A DNA stretch of 64,000 bases from Parus major (lineage: Eukaryota > Chordata > Aves > Passeriformes > Paridae). The position numbers were made by a program, and so were the translations under genes. Under the pieces are notes generated by a model that was given only the letters and a program-made list of their open reading frames with translations, had not been told where the DNA came from and searched no databases. Below, one piece after another: positions 1 through 12,351 of this stretch; the first letter of the stretch is position 1; each line of letters starts with the position of its first letter. The stretch spans positions 48,182,415 through 48,246,414 of the forward strand of contig NC_031799.1 in NCBI RefSeq assembly GCF_001522545.3, written 5' to 3'.

Positions 1-34
1 TGGTGTTAAATTTATCTGAATGGGTTACTATGTA

Positions 35-560
35 TAGTGGTGTGGTGGCCTGACCTAGGTTGCCCACTACACCCCCACCCAGCAAGATGAGAAAATAAAT
101 TTAAAAACTTGTAGGCTGAAATAAGGACAGGGATCCCTAAATTATTACATGGACAAAGCAGACTAAATTTAGGGAAAACTAATATAATTTGTTATCAGTT
201 AAAATATGTTTGAATATTGAGAAGCAAAGACAAAATTTAAAACACACCACCTCCAACTTCTCCACCCCTTTTACCTAAGATCCCCTTTACTCCCTCATTC
301 CCAAATTGTCTGCCTGCTCTCCAGAAATGTCCTGAGCAGCAGAGGGAGATAAGTAATCAGTGATGTGGTCAGTATGTAACAGATCCTCTCTTCTGCTCTG
401 TTCTTCTCATCCTGTTACCCTCCTCCAGTGTGGGGATCCTCCCATGGACTAATGTCCTTTAGGAAATAGTCACCTACTCCACCGTGTTCTTCACCAGGCT
501 CTTGTATGGGCTGCACGCAATTTCCACTCTGGTAACCTAGAGAGACAGAGGAGGAAGGAC
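35..560 (-). mobile_element. Antisense avian ERV LTR-like remnant
   Basis: This stretch resembles, in reverse orientation, a dispersed avian LTR family. The recognisable parts are the block around 105-230 (a 'cttgtaggctgaaataagg' type segment followed by an AT-rich run) and the block around 415-530, with phrases of the kind 'cccatggactaatgtcctt' and 'tactccaccgtg', which recur as imperfect modules in that family. An AATAAA-like hexamer lies near 94 on the plus strand, but its role is unclear. No retroviral coding sequence is visible. The family assignment rests on remembered sequence and the copy is strongly diverged, so the class (ERVL-like) is tentative and the borders are approximate. Confidence 0.5.
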
Positions 561-3104
561 CACGGTTAGAGGGACTACACAAAAAAGAGTGAACACAGCT
601 CTTTTGTAACTATTAAAGATACAAGTGATATTTAGGCATTGAAACCAAATACATTTTAATAAACACTTAGTTTTAATAACTATAGAAATGGAATGTAGTT
701 GATATTTATTTTGCTAATCCAGCTGGTGAATGAAATGTTTCAAAACATTTTGCTTTTATGATGCTTTTTATTATTTTATTACCACTGAGCTGAAAAAGAG
801 GGGGAATTAGTTGCTGTTGAAGAAAATCATGCCTAAATATTGAGCTTGAAATGTGGAGTTACATTCTCAGATCTGGTAAATTCACATTGATCTGCTAAGA
901 AAAATTTTGCAGTTGATTTTGCTTGAGCTGTTTTCTTGTCCAGAGTGATGCTGTGGAATTTACTGAAGTTGTACCAGTGAAAAGGTAAAAAGTATTTTCT
1001 AAAACCATGCAGAGTAGATAACCTTCTTGTCTTCTGCTGAGGTTGATAAATTCAACATCTCTGATTTCTCTGCTCCCTAATTATTTTCTATGGAAATTCA
1101 GCACTCTTCAGGTCTCTGTTTTGAGACCCGTGAACATTCCTGCTTCTTTGTTTAAAAAAACCTGTTGAATTTTGATCATATTTAACTTTATGCTTGTATA
1201 AAATACATAGTCTTTCTTCAACTTAAAAAGCAATGGTATTTATGCTACTTTAGAAATTTTTACTTGATTAGACCTGACATACGCAAAGTTGAGAGAAATT
1301 ATTTTAGAAGAAACAGATAGTAAAGATAGTGAAATTTAAATTTTAATATGCTTTCCCTGCACTTACTTGTCTTTTTTTCCCGTCCTTTACAAAAAGCAAA
1401 TAAATTGCAGTAATCTGGGAGATGAACCAGTTGATCCTTGGAAAATATTACTGCTGTTATGTTACCAAAATTTTCCTAGGATACACAATTTTTTTTTTCT
1501 AATCATGACTTGTAATGATCTTAATGTTAGTTTAAACAGGATGCTGTCTGCCAAAATATCCTTGATATAGTTACCTTTTTTTTTTTTTTTCTGTCATTGT
1601 TTGCTTTTGATTTTGCTGAGGAAATGTCACCTTTCAACTTACTGCTGAGAATATAGGATTTAATTTGATTTTTAATTTGATATCAACACTATCTCCAATA
1701 GCTGCTAATAGGCAGACTTTTCAGAGGGAAAAATTGTTCAGACTTTGTTAGGACATATGTTTTATCTTTTTAGAATCATAGACTTGCCTTCAGACATTTA
1801 AGATGAATTTTGTTAATAGTGCAAATAGAATGCCCCATTAGTAGTAATGCCACATTAGTAGTAATACTATCTCCATTAGTAAGTGGTGGTGCTTGGAAAG
1901 GTCTGATTAATTTTTTTGTTTATGATGGCCATATCAACTTTTCATTCACTGCTAAAATCATCTTCAAAGCCGTTCTAAAATGACAGTCAAAACCATCATG
2001 TATTTTTAAAAAGTCAACTCGGAATGAAAGTGGGCATTTGGAATCTGGGAGTTTAAACATTAGGAATAAAATTACTTAAGGAAAAAATAAAAATTAAAAT
2101 GTGGAAATACCATTAGATACTTCTCTATATATTGTGCTTTGTGTATTCATTTGCTTAAATGAGTGAGGTTCTGCATATTAATAAATTGGAGAGAGTCAGT
2201 TCTAGGATATATACACTGCTGACTGTAATAATCAAAGAAATTGAATTACATAGGGTTCATATTGAAAGAGATTTTATGGTAACTTACCACTTTATCCAAG
2301 AAAAAATGTGATTTTTAATCTGTAATGTTCATTTGTATTTGAGTTCTTTTCTTAAACTCCTGCTGTAAACTGTTAGTTAGAAAACGCATTCATTTTCTGA
2401 GGCTGACTGAACATTGCTCACAGAGGTTATGGTTGGTCCATCACTGCAGTTTGTAAAAACAGGCTGAACAAATATCTTGTGATGGATTCTGAATTACATA
2501 CCTAACTGGTTTTGTCCTGAGGTAAAGGTGAGGTATCTTGCTGAAGTACATTCTGAGCTTCTGTGGTTATATTTTGTTCATGAGCTACTTAAAAATTCCA
2601 ACAACAAAAGGCAGGGTGAATGAAAGAATAAGAAGAATGAAGTACCTGAATTATTGTACTGTGAAACAGCGAATGTGGTACATCTGTCTTCCAATAATAC
2701 TGGTTGTGTCAACTCTTCCTTTGCTTTCCATGGCAAAGCAAATAGAACTTGTGTTTATCTTAATTTTGCTGGGTTTTTTCTTAAACTTGTATGATTGAAA
2801 TATGTATGTACTGTGTTTTCTAGTTCAATATAACAATTAAGGAACAAAGAAAAAAAGTTTGCAGTGATTTGAAACAATTAATTCCCAAGCTAAAAATCCT
2901 GGTTAAGGTGATGCTCAACTAAAGCTCTAAGTAAAAGAAAATGTAGTATTTGCTTAAAGAATTGTCTCAGAGGTGTCAGAGGAGCATGAGGTGCTATCTT
3001 CTAGCAGCTGAATATTTGTGTGCACAGAACGGGGCAACCAGAAGCAGGCAGAGCGCTAGCACTTCATCATCTTTTTCTGCACACTTTGCAGTTGACATTG
3101 CCAT
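561..3104. other. AT-rich unique DNA with weak exon candidates
   Basis: No gene or known repeat is recognised here. Homopolymer T runs occur near 1488 and 1577. A short open frame at 2538-2798 encodes 86 residues with hydrophobic stretches but no motif I know, and it lies in sequence of ordinary local composition, so I treat it as a chance frame. A possible 41-nt exon at 944-984 is listed separately. Confidence 0.6.
944..984 (+). other. Candidate microexon (unproven)
   Basis: A pyrimidine-rich run ending in 'ttgtccag' precedes position 944, and 'AAAAG|GTAAAAAG' follows position 984, so the borders look like a splice acceptor and donor. The 41 nt are open in one frame, reading SDAVEFTEVVPVK plus two bases. 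A second acceptor-like site (cag at 1408-1410) begins a frame at 1411 that is phase-compatible and reads NLGDEPVDPWKI and onward. I do not recognise the peptide. The second acceptor is weak because about 20 purine-rich bases separate its pyrimidine tract from the AG. Chance is the default explanation. Confidence 0.15.
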
Positions 3105-4055
3105 TATGGAATCCCAGAAAGGCTGATTGAGACTCCTCTGAAAGTCAGCTGTTCCAACTTCCTGGATCAAAGCATGCTAAACTAGAGCAACTTGTCCAGG
3201 CTGTGTCCAGTTCAATATTGACTGCCTCCGAGGGTGGGGAGTCCACAGACTCTGAGCAGCTCATTCAGTGTTCAACCCCTCATACTAAAAAAGTATTTTG
3301 CTTTTACTTGTATCAAATTCCTGCATTTCAGTCTGTGCCTGTTGCCTTCTGTCTGGTCACTGGATTTGCTAGCTGTTTCAAGATCTTAGCTCTGTCTTTT
3401 TGACCCCTTTCCATCAAGTATTTTTCTGCACAGCTGAGATTGCTGTCTGACAGTTCTCCAGTATGAACAGTCCCAGCTTTCTTAGTCTCTCCTTGGTGTT
3501 TACTTGTGAGTGTTCACTGCATTCTTTTCTGAATGTCCATATGTCTCCTGGAGATACGAATTCAGGACTGGACCCAACACTCCAGGAGTACCTCACCAGG
3601 GCTGCTTTGAGGGGAAGGATCACATCCTTGTATTTGCTGACAGCTCTTCTAAAGGAGCACTGGAGAGTGTCTGAAGGCTCACTGCTGGTTAATGTTCAAC
3701 TTATGGTCCAGCAGGGCCCTCAGATCCTTCTTGATAGACCTGCTTTCCAGACAGCTACTTCAACTATTTCTTGGTGTCATTCTTCCCCAGACATAGGTCT
3801 TTGCACTTCCCACTCTTATTGTCATAACCCATTTCACTTTCCCATTGATGCTCACCTGAAGGGTGATACAACCATCTGACCTATTAATGGCTCCTGCGTG
3901 TTTTCTATTTCTCAGCAGGCCATTAATGAAAATATTAAATGGTATTGTCCTCAACATACACTCCTGGTGTTCAGCAGTAAAGAATGACCTATAGCTGGAC
4001 TTTCTGCAACTGATTGCCTGTGGTTTCTTAATTACACTCCAAAATTTCTTCATTT
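3105..4055 (-). mobile_element. Old CR1 LINE fragment, antisense
   Basis: The plus strand reads as the reverse complement of the CR1 3' half. In order it shows a diverged 3' terminal segment (3105-3230), the segment equivalent to 'cctgcatttcagtctgtgcctg' near 3320, the 'ctttcttagtctctcc' portion near 3478, 'caccagggctgctttgagggg' near 3595, and the 'aggccattaatgaaaatatt' portion near 3917. The copy is heavily substituted and has no intact reverse transcriptase. The open frames that cross it on either strand (for example 3463-3879) are by-products of this decayed element, not genes. The tail motif is gone, so the right and left borders are approximate. Confidence 0.8.
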
Positions 4056-6620
4056 ACATCTTGTTTTTACCCAAGAAATACAGCTGTACTTGGGATAACA
4101 ATGCTATTGGGAGTTAACAAAATTGCTCATACTTGAACCACATTTGAGTTACCCCATGAAAAGTTTGTATTTGGAAGGCTGGATATGATGGAAAATTGAT
4201 AATAGCAAAAATTGGTAATAGCAAACCAACTAGAATTAGAAATTAAATATTAGCATATAAAGTGAAACAGTTTCTTTATAAGAACATTATTTAAAAGAAA
4301 CGCCTTTAAAAAGGCAAGGTGCAATAAGGGTTATGTTTTGACACTGAGAAGGGCTTCTCTAGCTCTCTTTAAAAACGCAAGATTCATTTCATTCCCCGAG
4401 CTGAGTCAAATTGACTTTGACACATAGTTCAAAGAAGGTTAAAACATTTTTACATTCCATTAAATTTTGGTATAATAGGTGTTCAAGGTGAGCTTTTCAT
4501 ATTGGTCTGTTGCAATTCAACTAGACACAGAACTGAGCAGTTTAAGAGTTATTATAGTTACTGGAAATACAAAAATTTTATCCATGTACTATTCGCAAAA
4601 CAAAAGCCTTTATTTTTAGGGGAGCATCTTTGATGAATAAATCTGCTTTGTTTTCTGAAATGCAAGAGTACTGAGAATGAATACCATAAGCAGTGTGTTA
4701 AAATGTCTCTTCATTCTGTTTTGCAGTTGAAATTGTTCTATAAGACAAGTGAAAAAAACTAGTAATTACATTTCTGTACACCAATAAAGGCATGTAATAA
4801 GCATTCAGATTTAAGAAGTGCATGTGGAAAATTCTCCCTTTTTTGTAGAAAAGAAGTTCTGAGTATGTCCAAAACTACTTTGATTCTTTCCTGATGTCCT
4901 CAGTGTACTGGCTGGATATGACAAACTAATTTCTTGACTGCAACTCCACATAAGAGATATAATTTTTGTTCATCATTCTACATCTATAATTCAAATATGT
5001 AATAATTTTTATAATGCCTTTATTTATTAGAATAAATTTAGGTTTTGCATTATAAGTTATGTATAAAATTAAATTTTAACAGCATTACAGAGAGGTGAAC
5101 AGAATTGTATTCTTCTGTGATCTTGGAACAGAACACCTTTATACTTGGAGATGAAAAGTTAGGTGATCTCTTACAGCATATATAACCAGAAGTCATATTT
5201 TTGGAAAGCAATAGTAGAGTCAGAACTTGTCCTGAAATATTTCTTTTTTGTTTTAGGATTTTCTTGGGTTTGTTTGCTTTTTGGTGGTTTTTGAAGTGCT
5301 TTTGTTTGTTGTTGTTTGTTGGTTTCTTGGTCTTGGTTTGGTTGGAGTTTTTTGTTGTTTGGCTTTCGTTTTCTTTTAATAGCTTATTTTAACTTTGATT
5401 GGATGACTCTACAAATAAGTTGTGGGAGACTAAGAGAACAAAATGGTAACATTTGTTTCAATCAATTAACCCAATGTTTTCATCAGTTTAATATACTTTA
5501 AAAACTTTTGGCAAAGCTTCCTGATAAGCTTTTAAAAATAATTGCTAAATCCGTTAATATTATTAACTTTTTCAGATCAATTTTAAGACAAAGTTATTTA
5601 GAAAAGAAACATTAAATTTTTATAAACACTAAAGTTGATGGCCTAACCTGCATGTAAAACAATACAAAATTATTGTTCAATACTTCGGTGTTCATGATGT
5701 CAAACAGATTTCTTTGCTTCATTTTGTCTGTTTATTTTTATGAAATAGAAAGGCAAATAAAAATTATGAGAAAAAATTGTATTTAAATGAAGGTTTAAAA
5801 ACCTTTCCCTTCACTTTTGAGTTTTCATATTCATTATTTAATTTCTTTTCTGTAGAATTGTCACTTTAAGCCTTAAAATATCCATAGGTCTTTTATGCTT
5901 ACATATGGTTCTCAGTGTGGTTTATGCTACATTTTTCTCTATTTCTTCTTTTCTAAAATATTTTTTTTTTTTACTGAGGTAGCATTTGGAGTAGTCGTCC
6001 CATCCACATGATGACGCTATGAATTCTGCAGTGACAGCAATAGACTACAGAATCTCTGGTTCATTCTAGGAAATGGTGCTAACTAGTGGTGCTGATTCTG
6101 TAAAGTGTTGAATACTTGCCAAACTTGCTGTCAGGAATAGTTATATTTATCATTTCTTCACTCAATTCCAGTCACTCCTTCTCCCACCCCCTAAATGCTC
6201 TTAAAATGAGACTGCTATGAAATTAACCAAGTGAATGTTTCTGGACTGGTAGGTTCTGCCTAAGTCATTGGAGCCTTGAGGGCCAGGACATGACTAGAAG
6301 CAACAGCTGACAGCCAGCTCTTATGTGTAGTTGCATCTGGTGATATCAACTCCAGAAAGACTGAAAAAGGTGAATGAAGGTTATTGCTAATGTGAACATC
6401 CAGATTCTGGTGTTTCTCTTTACACTTTTGAGCTGTGAAGACTGCCTTCCACTTCTGAGAAAATTAGCATAATTTTAGGTCAGGGGATTGTATGCAATTC
6501 AGCTCTTACAAAGCTGAAAACTGCCTTTTTAGGAAGATAAAAATTGATCATTCAATATGAGTTTTGGAAGCAGATATGGGAATAGATGGTTTTAGATAAA
6601 AGGTTGATTGTGAAGATTTG
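4056..6620. other. AT-rich unique DNA
   Basis: No gene or recognisable transposon is seen. The main feature is a GT-rich low-complexity block at about 5230-5385, listed separately. A/T runs occur throughout, for example near 5960. Confidence 0.6.
5230..5385 (+). repeat. GT-rich low-complexity tract
   Basis: The plus strand is dominated by T and G with almost no A or C, in irregular units such as TTTGTTTGTTG and TTGGTTTGGTT. Open frames that run through it (5201-5392 and 5316-5501) are rich in Phe, Leu, Trp and Val purely because of this composition. Similar tracts occur at 14715-14850, 20080-20142 and 59210-59258. Confidence 0.8.
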
Positions 6621-6624
6621 AACA

Positions 6625-7470
6625 GTATTTTTTTGAGATAAAATCATAGAACAGAATAATAGAATAATTAGATTAGATTAGATTAAATTAGATTAGATTA
6701 GATTAGATTAGATTGCATTATATTATATTGCATTGCATTACATTACATTACATTACATTAGAAAACGCCTCCAAAACAATCACGTTTTGACCAGCCTTTG
6801 ACCAAACACCACCATATCAATTAAACCATGACACTAAGTGCCACATGTGATCATTTCTTCAACACTTTCAGGGATAAAGACTCCACCTGTTTCCCGGCCA
6901 TCCTGTTCCAATGTGTGACTACCGCTTCAGTGAAGAAATCCTTCCTGATGTCTAACCTGCCCCTTATGCAGCTTGAGGCCATTTCCTCTTGTCCTGTCAC
7001 TGATTTCCTGGGAGAAGAGGTTGGTCAACCTGTCTACAACCTCCTCTGGGGAGGTTGCAGAGAGCAGCAAAGCCCTCCCAGTCTTCTTTTCTCCAGGCTA
7101 AAGAACCCTAATTCCCTTAGTTGTTCTTCAAATGACTTATTCTCTGGACCCTTCACCATCTCCACTGCCTTTCTCTGGACTTGTTCCAGGATCTCAAGTT
7201 CCTTCCTGAATTGAGGGGCCCAGAAATGGACACAGAACTCAATGTTCTGTCTCACCAGTGTCAAATTCGGGGGGACAATCACTGTCCTGGTCCTGGTGGC
7301 CACACACACTGACGGATACGGGCCAGGATGCCATTGGCCTCTTTGGCCACCTGGGCACACACTGCCTTGTGTTCAGCTATCTGTCAACCAGCACTCCCTG
7401 GTCCTTTTCTGCTGTTTTGCTTTCCAGCCACTCTTCATCCAGTGATGCATGGGGTTGAATACATTGAATC
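6625..7470 (-). mobile_element. CR1 LINE 3' portion, antisense
   Basis: The plus strand carries the reverse complement of a CR1 3' region. It starts with a 'catagaa' remnant of the CR1 terminal repeat, is interrupted by a pentanucleotide array, and then continues with 'accatgacactaagtgccac' near 6825, 'cagtgaagaaatccttcctg' near 6930, 'gaggccatttcctcttgtcc' near 6974, 'cttttctccaggctaaagaa' near 7086 and 'ctctttggccacctgggcac' near 7340. It is truncated at its 5' end near 7470. It is younger-looking than the copy at 3.1-4.05 kb because long consensus-like stretches survive. Open frames on both strands here (6828-7214, 7034-7360, 7242-7458) derive from the CR1. Confidence 0.9.
6666..6761 (+). 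repeat. (ATTAG)n / (CATTA)n pentanucleotide array
   Basis: From about 6666 to 6714 the sequence is a near-pure ATTAG (GATTA) pentamer array with a few substitutions. It then changes through CATTATATTATATTG into CATTG and CATTA pentamers up to about 6760. The array lies inside the 3' end of the antisense CR1, between the remnant tail and the body, so it probably grew from, or replaced, part of the CR1 terminus. Confidence 0.9.
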
Positions 7471-10400
7471 CTAGGACAACTTGAATCAGTTTTGGTAAAA
7501 TACTAGGAAAACTGAACTATATATTTATGAATATGAGGAAATTCAGAAAAATTAATTGTCTTGTTTCCCATATGAATGCCAAAATATCTCTGGATGATCC
7601 TTTTGATCATTATGAACATGTTAAGTGTAGGCAAACCTATTGAGTCTGCTGAGACACACACAGATTACTGGGTACTGGGTTTTAGTCGGACACAGGTGGG
7701 TTCTCCTATGTATTGAATGATGAATCATACTCTTATTCATTTTTAGTTCTGGCCAAAATAAGGACCCTGTCGACTGATTATGGGTTGTTCTGTACACCTG
7801 CTATTTCTATCAGAAATGCATTTTCAGTGCAGTGGATAAGAATTGGTGGTAGTTGACATGGTTTGTGTTAAGGCTGAAAGGTACATTTGCTTTCTTTTCC
7901 CCACTGAGAAGGAAAAGCTTAATAGAAATTTGCTGTGCCCATAATTGGACAACTTGTTTAATATTTTTAGAGGGTAATGATTGATTCTGTCATGTTGCAA
8001 GGCCTATTTTTTTTAGTTAAAATAAAGACAGTAGAACATCTTCAGCTCAGAATTGAAATATTTAAATTGAAATACAGTTCAGAAATATTTAAAAATATAT
8101 GTATAAAAATACAGAAATTTCTGATCAAAAAACAAATGTTCTCCAACACAGGCCACCAGCAATGGCAGATATATTTTTTCCCCTTCTTCTGGTTGGATTT
8201 TAATTACAAAATAAACTGAAATCATATAAATTCTAGTTAAAAACTTTGCAGAACAGTGAAGCATATTCCCAGTCATCTATTCCAAAGTGCCAATCTTTAT
8301 GATTATATTTTCAAGAAGACGATTACATACTAGAAGGCTGAGGTTCTCTTGCAGAGTCTACTGAATAATTTGTACAATACCTTTATCTTCAGTTATTATA
8401 TTTATTATATTATTTTAATATATGTATTATATTATTTATAACATTTTAAATCTGTTATGCTGATATTTTTTTCTTTTTAATTTTCATTATTTATACAATG
8501 ATACAGAAGTACTGAGAATACATAAAATTGCACTTTAATGGTGTAGGGCAATGTACCAATTTTCATTTCTTCATAAAGTTTTTTTGCCACCTCTTCTTAA
8601 GTTATTTTAAAATAATTTTTTTAATTGGCTTGGTGACAGAGCATCAAATGTTAAGGACAAGGAAATGAGAAAATAAGCTTTATTACATTATCCTATATGA
8701 ATAAAGTCCTGGACATATATAGCACATAGATCATCATGCTATTAGAAAAATGTACGAGGCAACAAGTTAAGGCAACACTGTAGTGCATTAGGGTGAATTA
8801 CTCTCTTGCTTCAGAGATCTAAGGTGCTTTGTGCCTCCACTTACTTTGTTATTAATGTCTTTTTGATTATTAAAGCTAGCCTTTTGCATGTGGACTGTAC
8901 TTGGTTTAGACTTTGTTATTTTCACTGTTGTGTAGCATTATTTTTCAGTGGTTTACTCTCACTTAAAAAAATTCATCTTGTCACTTGTCAGCCTATATTT
9001 TGATAATACAGGTGTCAAATGCTGCCAGGTCTTTTGCTTAGATACCTCTACCCCTTTGAAATATGAGTCATACTTAGGGCCTGATCTGATTATATATTTA
9101 GGGTATTTTAAGATTTTACTGAATGTAGAGGTTTCACAAGTAAATCAGGAGTATATTTATTGTTAGAACTGATTCATTCTCATATTAAACTATGAAAATG
9201 GGGAAAAAAAGTCATACTTGTAAATTTAATTTAGGTATATTTTATAGTTCACTTATGTTCTGTTAGTTTTAATCTCTTTTATTTCATAGAATAGACACAA
9301 GAATTATAATTAATTTGAAGATTCAGACTGTTTTTTAATTTAAATTGTAATTATTTCATTTTAAAATTCTGTGAATCTAAAAATATATGGATGTGTTTAA
9401 AAAATGAAAAAAAAAACCAAAATAAAGAGACAAAATAATGTCATAAAAAATGGCTACTCATGTTAAGTGGTTTAATCTAATATATTTTTCCTGAGACAGT
9501 CATTTAATGTTACATATTTTCAATTATACATTTATTTATGTATTTAGTTATAATGAGGAGGTTTGTTTCCTTCGATCATAAGGAACTAATTTTCAGAGTA
9601 TATCCCTATTCTGTAAATTCCAGTGGTGTTTGTAGGAATTACTTGACATTGGACTGAACTCCCTTTCCTTTCACATTAAAATTTAAGGATAAGAATGCAA
9701 TTTTTGAATTTATTATTTTGGTATCTTTCACAAGAATTCAGAGAGCTTAGGTGGCATTAACTGAATCTTGTGGATAATGACTGACAGAGTGTCATTGTGA
9801 ATTTTATCCAGTTAAACTTGAATTGCAACTTCAAAACATTTTGACATTTGAATTTAGAATATCTTAGTTTTCTGCTGTTGAGTGAAATTCATGCATCTTG
9901 GTTTGGTCCTAAGAAATCCTTGTGTTGATAGACTGCAATTTTTATTTTTTTTTTTTAAAGATAATGCATCTACTTTTTTGCCATCTGTTGAATGTGATAT
10001 ATGGATTGTCAGGCACACCATCAAGAACAATATGCATTAGTGTTTTACTTTCCTAGTTACTTAATTGTCTAATGGTAATTGCTAATTAGTGTTATCATCA
10101 GCTTTTGTTTGTACTATTACAAATATGATGATTTTTGTTGAGTGGCAGTCAACATACCTGTTACAGCAGCTTGCTTCTGTTCATCTAAGAATATTCAGTA
10201 GTGGAAGAAATAAGTAAATGTAAAAATCTATGGGAAAGGTTGGTCTGGCCACAGAACTGAGATTTATATTACAGTTCAATGTGTTTGTAAAGGGTCTGTT
10301 TGCATGTGGAGCAGTATAAGCAGCTAATGTTAATTTAGGAAAAGTCTTCTTTATTCAATGTAAGGAAAACTTGGTTAGAATCAGGCCTTCTGTGTTTATA

Positions 10401-12302
10401 CCAAAGTTCACCCTCTTAGATTCAAGGCTACTCATAAATGTCTTTAACCAAAAAATTTAAGACAAATTAAAATCAGACCCATGGCCTTCCTTGCATAGTT
10501 TTTTTATGTGTGACTAACAAACTAAAATACACTGATCTTAGTATATTATATATAAAATCAATTATGATTTTAGTATTTTTCCATTAATGTGCTTACTACA
10601 TGTATGGAAATGTGTTTTGTTTCAGTGAGTCTTCTATCTATCTTACAGCAAATAATTTGGGCATATTATTACATGGACCAGAATTTTATGACTGTTGCTT
10701 TAGAGCTAAGACCCTCAGTCTCCCCATTCTAGAGATTAAATGGACAAAACACTCAGATTAGTTCTGTGCTTAAAACATGTTGTGTACAGTATGGAAAAAG
10801 CTCTAGCCTTTTGTGCTGATACCATAAATATTTTAACATTCTATTTTCACTTTGGATAACTTTGTAATAAAAAAAAACAATTTAACAAGTATTTTTCTAG
10901 CATAGAGTGTGTGTGTGTAAAAGTTTTTTTGCAACAGAGATCCCCTATGTTTGTCTTCTTCTTGTTGATGAAAATAATTTTTAGTGCAGTTAACAAGGAA
11001 AACAGTTTTCTATTGATCCTTAATCAGCACTAATTAGTCTACAGAAAACACACGACTGAAAGAAAGCATTTTAAAATGCAAAATGAAATCCCACTAAGAA
11101 TTGTTAATCATAGAGTGCTTTTACAGTGTGTTCTGTAACCAATAGGAGATTTTGATTAAACATATTCCACTCAAATTTTTAAGTGGAATCATTCACATTT
11201 GACATATACAAGACATTTATTTTGTTTTCTCTCTACCTGTACTTGTGTCTAGACTTGAATAGTTCATATATGTTATGTGCTGTCTATGTAGTGTGGTTCC
11301 ATAATACAAGCTTGACCTAAATATTTTTGAAACTTTTCTGCCCATTAGATCTTTTCAGAGAATGAATGAGGAATATGAAGAAAAAAAGATGGTATGCATC
11401 CTAATGAACTTTTGAAACTGTCATGATGAATACAGGAAAACGTTATTTGGAAGTTATGAAAACTAATAATCTTTCTCCCATATTTATTTCTTCCTCTGAT
11501 TTCAAGCAGGAGGAATGGCATAGACTTTGTGTTGGGAAAAAAAAAAAGCAAACAACAAAAACCAGACATTTTTGAAAGCTGAAGCCATTAAAATGCAAGT
11601 AGGATCTTCTGGAAGAAATCTCAGATCCTCCAGATTCCTACACAGGAAAACTATCTAGAATGACAATTTAACTCTTTAAATTGAGAAGAAGACAAATTTA
11701 TTTCATAGCAATAGTTAGAAGCTCCATGTTAGATGTGAAATTTGATTGCATGTCCATAAGACAAATGTACCAGTATGAGTGAAAGACAGGACTCCTATGT
11801 GAAAGCAACTTGCAATAGTTTCAGCTTTCCACTTAATTATTCTAAAGTTCAAGCGTGTTATTGCTAGAAACTAATCAGCATGCAGGTGACGTCTTAGCCT
11901 AATCTTGCAATAATTGAACTGGGAAACCCTTTGTCCCTCAGTCCACTTAGCTTTGCAGGTGCAAATTTTGAAGCTTAATTGGGACATCTTAAATGCAAGT
12001 ATTTTTAAAGGTGTCATTAGGGTTAGACCTTTTTTTCCCCTCCTTTTTAAAGAAATGGGTAAGATTTTTTTCTGAGGAAACAGGTCAGTATATTGTTAGA
12101 CTTCAAAATGGACACACCAAAATGAACCTAACATAACACATAAATGAATGAAGCTTTCAAAGTTAAAAACACTGCATTAAGAAAGAGGAAAATTTTAAAA
12201 ATTTGTGATCCTGACACAACATTACCAAGAAAGGCCATAATTATATAGTGGTAATTTGTTTTACAGATTTGAATTCAATTAGAAACAGGAACACTTATGC
12301 TC

Positions 12303-12351
<49 letters not shown>

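Noticed and set aside
2538..2798. A hydrophobic 86-codon frame resembling a small membrane protein
   Set aside because: AT-rich DNA gives hydrophobic frames by chance. No family similarity or promoter evidence.
3463..3879. A 138-codon frame
   Set aside because: Lies wholly in an antisense CR1 and matches no protein.
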